Origin: Vicingaceae bacterium
Lineage (GTDB): Bacteria > Bacteroidota > Bacteroidia > Flavobacteriales_E > Vicingaceae
Direction: 5' to 3'
Assembly: GCA_019429185.1 (NCBI GenBank)
Contig: JAHYJH010000013.1
Location: 1 to 48,198 of the forward strand
DNA: 48,198 nucleotides
A program made the translations under genes and the position numbers. The notes below the pieces were generated by a model. That model ran no database searches and was not told the DNA's origin. It was given only the letters and a program-made list of their open reading frames with translations. The stretch's first letter is position 1, and every line of letters starts with the position of its first letter. Below, piece after piece: positions 42,587 to 48,198 of the stretch.

Positions 42587-43129
42587 TTAAAAGGGGCTGT
42601 TGAAACTATGAAAAGCTGTTGCTATTTTATCTTTGTCGGAAAGCACAGGATTTTTAATGTTCCAATTTATGTTGAGGTTGGTATCATTCCATAACAAACT
42701 GCCTTCCGATGCTTTATTAAAATAATTAGAGCATTTATAGGTGAAAATGGTATTGTCTTCTAAGGTAAGGAATCCGTGAGCAAAACCTGCTGCAATGTAA
42801 AACATGGTTTTGTTGTGTTCCGAAAGTTCTATTAATACGTGTTTTCCGTAAGTGGGTGATGTTTTTCTGATATCAACCGCAACATCTAACACGGCTCCTT
42901 TTATAACTCTAATCAATTTTGCTTGAGCAAAAGGAGGTTGTTGAAAGTGCAGCCCTCTTAACACTCCTTTTTGAGATAGCGATTGGTTATCTTGCACAAA
43001 AATATCGGTAATTCCGTTTTCTTTAAATCTATCTTTTTGATACGATTCAAAGAAATGTCCTCTTTCGTCTTCAAAAACGGTTGGTTTTATAATTATTAAT
43101 CCTTCAATGTGTGTTTTTTCAAAAATCAT
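42587..43129 (-). CDS. rfbC: dTDP-4-dehydrorhamnose 3,5-epimerase
   Basis: A 180-residue cupin-fold epimerase in dTDP-L-rhamnose synthesis. FFESYQKDRFKENGI, QDNQSLSQKGVLRGLHFQ with the catalytic His, VDIRKTSPTYGKH and GFAHGFLTLED are the conserved segments. The other rfb genes (A, B, D) are not in the window, so they must lie elsewhere or the product is a related deoxysugar. It is 5 nt from the Wzc-like gene. Confidence 0.93.
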   Translation of the reverse strand: MIFEKTHIEGLIIIKPTVFEDERGHFFESYQKDRFKENGITDIFVQDNQSLSQKGVLRGLHFQQPPFAQAKLIRVIKGAVLDVAVDIRKTSPTYGKHVLIELSEHNKTMFYIAAGFAHGFLTLEDNTIFTYKCSNYFNKASEGSLLWNDTNLNINWNIKNPVLSDKDKIATAFHSFNSPF

Positions 43130-43134
43130 TTGAG

Positions 43135-45546
43135 CTATTTTTTTAATTTCAATTTTTTAAGTATATTCTCTATCATTGATGTTTCTTTTTCTTTGCTATC
43201 GTAATAATATCCGTTTTTCTGACCATAGCTATAGCTGTAATTGTAGCCATAACTATAATACTTGTCTTTAAAATCAACTGCATTCAAAATAATAGCTAAT
43301 TTCTTTATTCCGTTTTCTAAAATTAATTTATCAATATTATTGATGAAATTTTTTCTTGAATATTCATTTTTAAAGACATAAATAGGATAATCGGCTTTTT
43401 TTAGTGTTTCCATTGCATCAGAAACTAATCCAATTGGAGGATTATCTATCATAATGTAATCGTACTGTTTTTTTAATTTTTCAATCACTTTTTCTAGTTC
43501 ACCGCTAATAATTAGTTCTGCTGGGTTTGGTGGTGTGGGACCTGATGTTATAAAATCAAGGTTTTCTAACTCACTGTGATGAATACATTCTTCAATGGTA
43601 TTTCTATTAATTAGCAAGGTACTCATTCCAAATGTATTTTTAACGCCAAATCCAATATGGATTTTAGGTCTTCGCATATCCAAATCGATAATAATCACTT
43701 TTTTTCCTGAAAGAGCTAATATTCCAGCTAAATTAATCGCACAAAATGTTTTTCCTTCGCCAGAAATGGTTGATGTTATGGCAATAATTTTTTTATTTTC
43801 ATCATTAGAAATAAATTGAAGATTTGAACGTACAGAACGAAATGCTTCTGCAATAACCGATTTTGGTTCTTTGTCTATTACTAATTGTGATACTGGTATT
43901 TCATTACTGTAAATTGGTATATTTCCAAGAAATGCAGCCGAAGAATGTGCATATCTATTTATTTCATCAATGGAAGAAATTGTATTTTTAAACACATATT
44001 TTAAGATGAGTAATACAAGACTAATAACTACACCTAACAAAACGCCTGTTGCTAAAATAATTTTTTTGTTAGGAGAAACAGGAATAGATGACACAACTGC
44101 TTTATCTAAGATGGTTTGCTGAGGAACAAAACCAGCTTCAGAAATGGAATATTCTGTTCTTTTTTCCATCAATAAAGTAAAGAATTTCTCATCAATAGAT
44201 AAAACACGTTGCAGCCTAGCATACTCCAGTTCATTTGCTGGCACGTTAAGGTATTTAGATTGAATTTCTTCGATTCTTCTGGTTACTTCTTTTCTTCTGC
44301 TATCCAGCTTCACAACTAATGAAGAAATTGTTGCAAACAACACTTCTTTTTGTATTTCTATTTTTCTGTCTAATGATTTTGATGCTTCACTACTAACTGT
44401 TACTTCTCCTAACAGGTTTTGTTTTTGCACTAATAAACCTTGTAAATTTGTAATGAGTGCAGAAATACTGGCTTCATACTCTGTGCCTGTTAATGTTGGC
44501 ATAAGGTTATATACATCAATAGTATTTAATTTTCCTGAAACAGATTTACTAATTTCTGTGAGTACATTACGTTGGAAATCTATGTCAATAAGTTGGTTTT
44601 CAAAACGATTTATTCGATCTAAATAAATGGAAGAAAATTCTTGAGGGTTACCAATTTTATTGTTGGATTGAAAATCTTGAATTTTATTTTCGGATAATTT
44701 AACTCGATTATAGTATTTATCCAATTGATCATCTAAAAATTCAATTACTTTTTTAGAACTTTTACTTCGTTCTTCTAAATCATATAAAATATATTCATTT
44801 GCTAAGGAAGTTACTATGTCTTTAGCTTTAGTTGAATTATTATCCTGAAAAGAAATGTTAATGGTTTTTGCTGATGGGTTTAATGGAAAAATATTTAGTT
44901 GACTAATATAGCGACTAGTTAAATCATCAATGTTATTGATTACAAATAACATCTTATTGTTTTTAATATTCTTAATACTTTCATATTCATCAATCTGAAT
45001 TTTCAAATCAACCTGTTTAAGTTTTATTGGTGTATCAGCTTCAAATTCTCCAATTAATGTTTCATTTTCAAATAAGTTAAATTTATTGTTTTTAGTAATT
45101 TCAATAAAGAAAGGCACTCCTACTATTGAAGAATCTTTTATAGCATAATTCACTTTCATAGGTGAGCCTACATAAAGTTCGTTGTTTAAAAAGTTTCCTT
45201 GATTGTAATAGCTTACTTTAAGTGGTAATTTACTAAGTGCTCTTTTAAATAAAAGCTTAGATTTGAGGAGCTCTACATCTTTAGCAATATCTTCTTTTTG
45301 GCTAAAATTATCTACTTGAAGGACTTTATTTGCTGTATTTTCCGATCCTACTTGTAATACAAGTTGTGATTGATAAATAGGGACTGTATAACGCAAATAA
45401 ACAAAAGAAACTATTACACATATTGTTATGATTGCAATGAATAGAAACAAATTTCTTTTGAAAATTTTTAATAGAAGTATAATATCCAATTCTGTATTGA
45501 AATTAGATATTGGTTCTCTTTTATTAGAAAATTGTTCTTCTTGCAT
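43135..45546 (-). CDS. Wzc-like polysaccharide co-polymerase and tyrosine autokinase
   Basis: An 803-residue inner-membrane protein. Transmembrane segments at about 33-51 and 487-512 flank a periplasmic Wzz-like domain with coiled coils. The cytosolic BY-kinase domain carries Walker A (TISGEGKTFCAINLA, near residue 595), Walker A' (VIIIDLDMRRPK) and Walker B (YDYIMIDNPPIG). The C-terminal tail (about 755-785) is a dense tyrosine cluster (KYYSYGYNYSYSYGQKNGYY), the autophosphorylation site. It controls polysaccharide chain length and export with the Wza-like protein. A MITE-like element separates it from that gene. Confidence 0.94.
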   Translation of the reverse strand: MQEEQFSNKREPISNFNTELDIILLLKIFKRNLFLFIAIITICVIVSFVYLRYTVPIYQSQLVLQVGSENTANKVLQVDNFSQKEDIAKDVELLKSKLLFKRALSKLPLKVSYYNQGNFLNNELYVGSPMKVNYAIKDSSIVGVPFFIEITKNNKFNLFENETLIGEFEADTPIKLKQVDLKIQIDEYESIKNIKNNKMLFVINNIDDLTSRYISQLNIFPLNPSAKTINISFQDNNSTKAKDIVTSLANEYILYDLEERSKSSKKVIEFLDDQLDKYYNRVKLSENKIQDFQSNNKIGNPQEFSSIYLDRINRFENQLIDIDFQRNVLTEISKSVSGKLNTIDVYNLMPTLTGTEYEASISALITNLQGLLVQKQNLLGEVTVSSEASKSLDRKIEIQKEVLFATISSLVVKLDSRRKEVTRRIEEIQSKYLNVPANELEYARLQRVLSIDEKFFTLLMEKRTEYSISEAGFVPQQTILDKAVVSSIPVSPNKKIILATGVLLGVVISLVLLILKYVFKNTISSIDEINRYAHSSAAFLGNIPIYSNEIPVSQLVIDKEPKSVIAEAFRSVRSNLQFISNDENKKIIAITSTISGEGKTFCAINLAGILALSGKKVIIIDLDMRRPKIHIGFGVKNTFGMSTLLINRNTIEECIHHSELENLDFITSGPTPPNPAELIISGELEKVIEKLKKQYDYIMIDNPPIGLVSDAMETLKKADYPIYVFKNEYSRKNFINNIDKLILENGIKKLAIILNAVDFKDKYYSYGYNYSYSYGQKNGYYYDSKEKETSMIENILKKLKLKK

Positions 45547-45558
45547 TTAAGTTTAGTT

Positions 45559-45701
45559 AGAGTCTGTCTATAAAGCCAAGAGTTTGAGTCAGAATGTCCG
45601 AGTTCGAGGTTTCGATGAACTGAAAATCAGGAGTGTACTTTTGTACATGACTGATTTGAAGATTGAGAAAAACGAAGAAATCGGACATTATGGACAAACT
45701 T
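45559..45701. mobile_element. MITE-like element, copy 2, between the wza- and wzc-like genes
   Basis: A 143-nt element nearly identical to 36391-36533 and in the same orientation. Terminal inverted repeats are AGAGTCTGTC and GACAAACTT. The direct repeat TTTAGTT flanks it (45552-45558, 45700-45706), different from the CTAATT flanking copy 1, which supports target-site duplication. The central hairpin (AAATCAG/CTGATTT, GTAC/GTAC) is preserved while its loop differs. Confidence 0.75.
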
Positions 45702-45710
45702 TAGTTATGA

Positions 45711-46484
45711 TTAATTTGCGTTGAGCCTATCTACAACTATAATTAGAGTTAGCGTACTCGTTATTAAACTAATAATTGGAGCAATATCACGAATAGCCTC
45801 CCGAACAATATTTCCACGAAATTCAACATAAACAATATCGTTGGCTTGCATCACAAAATCAGCAGCCTTAATTCCTTCTAATGTACTAAAATCGAATAAA
45901 AAAACTTGCGGATTACTCAAATCTCCCCTAACTAATTTAATTCTTTTTGCTTTAGAAATATCTGTTAAACCACCTGCCAATGCTAGGGCTTCTACCAAAT
46001 TTACGTTTTCGTTTTGAAGCGTTACTACTTTCCCACTTCCTCCGCCTCCCGTAAAAATTGTTATTCTTCTGTTTAGCACTCTAACCACAACAAATGGTTT
46101 AATATAATATTTTGAATATAATTCTTCTAAATATTTTTCTGCTTCTCGAAGTGTTTTTCCTCGCAGCTCAACTTTACCTAAAATGGGCAGCTTACAAAAC
46201 CCATCAAAATCTATTAAATATTGCACTTGATCAACTGCTTGACGAACCCCTTGTGCATTATCAATTGCTGTAAAATCAATCAGTGAAGTTCCGTCATTAG
46301 TATATAATTTCAACTGTATGATATCACTAACTGCCAACACATATATTGGACTTTTTTCTGTTGGTGATGAAGAAAAAGTATAATCTTTTGGTGTTTTCAT
46401 CATTTTGTTTGAATTGTAATTACAACTAAACAATAGTGTTACAACAAAAACACTAAACATCCATTTTAAAAAATTTATTTTCAT
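45711..46484 (-). CDS. Wza-like polysaccharide export lipoprotein
   Basis: A 257-residue outer-membrane lipoprotein of the polysaccharide export family. Lipobox LLFSC has Cys at residue 21. The Poly_export domain (VLAVSDIIQLKLYTNDGTSL; FCKLPILGKVELRGKTLREA; KPFVVVRVLNRRITIFTG) is followed by one SLBB-like segment (LVEALALAGGLTDISKAKRI) and a C-terminal hydrophobic stretch (ISLITSTLTLIIVV) that resembles the membrane helix of Wza-type channels. It partners the Wzc-like kinase. Confidence 0.92.
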   Translation of the reverse strand: MKINFLKWMFSVFVVTLLFSCNYNSNKMMKTPKDYTFSSSPTEKSPIYVLAVSDIIQLKLYTNDGTSLIDFTAIDNAQGVRQAVDQVQYLIDFDGFCKLPILGKVELRGKTLREAEKYLEELYSKYYIKPFVVVRVLNRRITIFTGGGGSGKVVTLQNENVNLVEALALAGGLTDISKAKRIKLVRGDLSNPQVFLFDFSTLEGIKAADFVMQANDIVYVEFRGNIVREAIRDIAPIISLITSTLTLIIVVDRLNAN

Positions 46485-46589
46485 GTGTTTATATTTATTC
46501 TATTAAATCTATTAAATCGGGATGCTAAGAGTTAAGTTACTTTCTCTTTTAAAAGTTTACTGTTTTTAGCACACAATTCTTCATTTTGA

Positions 46590-46597
46590 CAAAACTA
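46590..46597 (-). promoter_or_regulatory. Candidate -7 element upstream of the Wza-like gene
   Basis: On the minus strand TAGTTTTG matches TAnnTTTG, about 106 nt before the start codon, inside the 146-nt gap after the glycosyltransferase gene. The long leader and missing -33 TTG make it tentative. Confidence 0.35.
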
Positions 46598-46630
46598 TAA
46601 AAATTGTTTTAAAATTAACACCTTTTAACC

Positions 46631-47827
46631 TTATTGTTTTAAAAGTGAAAAATATAACGCTTCCATATCTTTCACCAATCGCGTGTAATGAAACTTATCT
46701 TTTACGTGTTCCCAGCCCTTTAACCCCATTTCAATCCTTAATTTTTCATCTTCAATTAATATGAATAATGCTTTTGAAAATGCTGCTAAATTGTTTGATT
46801 CGACAATAAAACCAGTTTTGTTTTTTAGTACTACGTTTTCAACTCCTCCTACGTTGGTTGTAACTATGGGTTTATTGCTTGCTTGTGCTTCAATTAAACT
46901 TACAGGCGTTCCTTCATTCAATGATGATAATGCAACAATGTCTAAACCAGCATTTGCCCAATCCACATTTTTTATCCATGAAGTAAAAGTGATGGTTGCT
47001 TTTCTTGGTGAAACTGTAAATTCAGTAAAATCAAGTTTTTTTTCTTCACAATGTTTCACTAAATTTTCTTTTTCTTCCCCATCGCCAATAATAAAAACAC
47101 GAATTTTTTTTGATGTTTTTGGAAGAATTTGATTTATAGCATCAATAAATAATGTATGATTTTTTATGGGGACAAGTCTTCCAACAATCCCAATAGCAAT
47201 TTCATCTTCATCTAACAGGTATTTTTTTCTAAAGTCGGCACGTTTTTCTAATCTATTTTCCTGAAAACGACTCAAATCAAAACCCAACGGAATTACCTTC
47301 ACTTTATTAGATTTGCAAATGTTGTACTCATTCACTAATTCATGTTTTTGAATGTCGCTTATTGCAATAATAGCTGTTGATTTTTTAGCTAAATAGCGTT
47401 CAATATTTTTATAAAATGCTGTTTTTACTTTACCAAAATAAGAATGGAAAACGTGACCATGAAAAGTATGGATAATTATAGGAACATTGCATTTGTAAGC
47501 AGCTCTTCTTCCTAGAAATCCGGCTTTTGAAGCATGTGTATGCACAATATCGGGCTGAAATTCTTTAATTAATTTTTTAAGTTTTTTATAAGCAATTTTA
47601 TCTTCTTTAAAATTAATTTCACGTTTCATCTCAGGAATAATGATTGGCGTAAGGTTAAGATTCTCTAAAATAAATGCAGAACTTTCTTCGGTTACATCCT
47701 TTGCACCACCAACCAATAAAGTTTCAAAATCATCTCCCAAATATTTAGTCAAATAAGCAGCATTAAAAGTTGGTCCGCCTAAATTAAAGCGGTTGATGAT
47801 TCTGAGTATTTTTATTTTTTTTGCCAT
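46631..47827 (-). CDS. GT4 family glycosyltransferase
   Basis: A 398-residue retaining glycosyltransferase with a GT-B fold. The acceptor-binding N-terminal half starts RIINRFNLGGPTFNAAYLTK, with VHTHASKAGFLGR near residue 95. The donor-binding half has GIVGRLVPIKNH and the E-x7-E motif in SLNEGTPVSLIEAQASNKP, followed by TTNVGGVENVV. The sugar is unknown. It is the first gene of the polysaccharide locus within the window; a TACTTTTG (47848-47841) just upstream of the ATG is a possible -7 element. Confidence 0.92.
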   Translation of the reverse strand: MAKKIKILRIINRFNLGGPTFNAAYLTKYLGDDFETLLVGGAKDVTEESSAFILENLNLTPIIIPEMKREINFKEDKIAYKKLKKLIKEFQPDIVHTHASKAGFLGRRAAYKCNVPIIIHTFHGHVFHSYFGKVKTAFYKNIERYLAKKSTAIIAISDIQKHELVNEYNICKSNKVKVIPLGFDLSRFQENRLEKRADFRKKYLLDEDEIAIGIVGRLVPIKNHTLFIDAINQILPKTSKKIRVFIIGDGEEKENLVKHCEEKKLDFTEFTVSPRKATITFTSWIKNVDWANAGLDIVALSSLNEGTPVSLIEAQASNKPIVTTNVGGVENVVLKNKTGFIVESNNLAAFSKALFILIEDEKLRIEMGLKGWEHVKDKFHYTRLVKDMEALYFSLLKQ

Positions 47828-48198
47828 TGAACTTCATTGCCAAAAGTAGTGAAAAAGTACAAAATTGATTTTTATAACATGACAATCTTCTTTAAACCTA
47901 TTTTTTTGCTACTTTAGTTTTGATAAAGCAGCAAAAATAAGGTATGTTAATTCAGTTTGTAGCTACAAGCAACAAACAGCGATTTATTTATCCCACAATT
48001 GAATTCATAATTATTTAAATCATCAAAAATGTCATCAGGTAAGATACGCTTCGCTAAACTCGCACCCAATATCATTAAGTTAAGGTGTAACCATTTGTTT
48101 TTCATAGAAATAGTCTTTTATTTTTAAATTGTTTAGGTTTTGTTCTTTGCCTATATTTATCTACATCTCTTTTATTTTTTCTTCCGTTTCGTATAGGC
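47828..48198. other. 371-nt upstream flank of the polysaccharide locus
   Basis: No supported gene. A minus-strand frame (47947-48105, 52 codons, starting MKNKWLHLNL and ending CSYKLN) is the longest open stretch; it contains TTGTAGCTACAA, a perfect palindrome at 47957-47968, and looks like a repetitive remnant rather than a protein. A plus-strand TAGTTTTG (47915-47922) may be a stray -7 element. Confidence 0.5.

Noticed and set aside
41508-47827. Polysaccharide locus as a novel system
   Set aside because: All five genes are standard for a Wza/Wzc-type export locus. Only the inserted element is unusual.
47947-48105. Minus-strand 52-codon frame starting MKNKWLHLNL
   Set aside because: No promoter, palindromic content and no recognisable domain. 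It may be part of a repetitive element; not called as a gene.

Overview
The window is a low-GC chromosomal segment from a member of the Bacteroidota, most likely a flavobacteria-like gliding or surface-colonising organism. The evidence is several secreted proteins with type IX secretion (T9SS) C-terminal domains, a giant SprB-repeat adhesin, glutamine synthetase III, the long form of PurM, PorE-like TPR/PD40/OmpA proteins, and many upstream regions carrying the Bacteroidota -7 element TAnnTTTG. No rRNA, tRNA, CRISPR array, prophage or complete insertion sequence was seen.

Layout. Positions 1-8351 (minus) hold the first 2783 codons of one uninterrupted giant adhesin that runs off the left edge: a signal peptide, an N-terminal beta-rich region, then 32 complete SprB-type repeats and the start of a 33rd. 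Positions 8490-13319 hold an esterase, a divergent plus-strand run (biotin carrier protein, lipoprotein, small membrane protein, queuosine reductase QueG, aspartic-protease-like protein) and a convergent sirtuin. Positions 13320-18425 hold repeat-rich spacers, a DUF4293 membrane protein, a tail-fibre-like secreted protein with an apparent C-terminal frameshift, and two T9SS cargo proteins. Positions 18508-22676 (minus) hold an SPFH protein and purM-prfA-pyrF. Positions 22755-31448 (minus) hold an envelope set: a PorE-like OmpA protein, glutamine synthetase III, a small OmpA-like protein, and a PorE-like paralogue ending in SPOR-like repeats. Positions 31610-33788 (plus) hold an M16 peptidase, an O-methyltransferase and a DUF3817 protein. 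Positions 34014-41032 (minus) hold a universal stress protein, the yceD-rpmF-fabH-accB-accC cluster and rpsP-rimM-trmN6. Positions 41508-47827 (minus) hold a polysaccharide locus: GT4 glycosyltransferase, Wza-like exporter, Wzc-like kinase, RfbC and a WecA/MraY-type transferase.

The genes form three themes: the cell surface (adhesin, T9SS cargo, OmpA/SPOR envelope proteins, exopolysaccharide), fatty acid synthesis with ribosome assembly, and nucleotide/nitrogen metabolism.

The most interesting signals are not in the housekeeping genes. First, across the adhesin repeats the second and third cysteines are lost together or moved together, which predicts the disulfide pairing. Second, a roughly 143-bp MITE-like element with terminal inverted repeats and flanking direct repeats sits inside two separate operons (accB/accC and wza/wzc), with two solo ends elsewhere. 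Third, the tail-fibre-like protein has its coiled-coil C-terminus out of frame. I did not find a clearly new multi-gene system.
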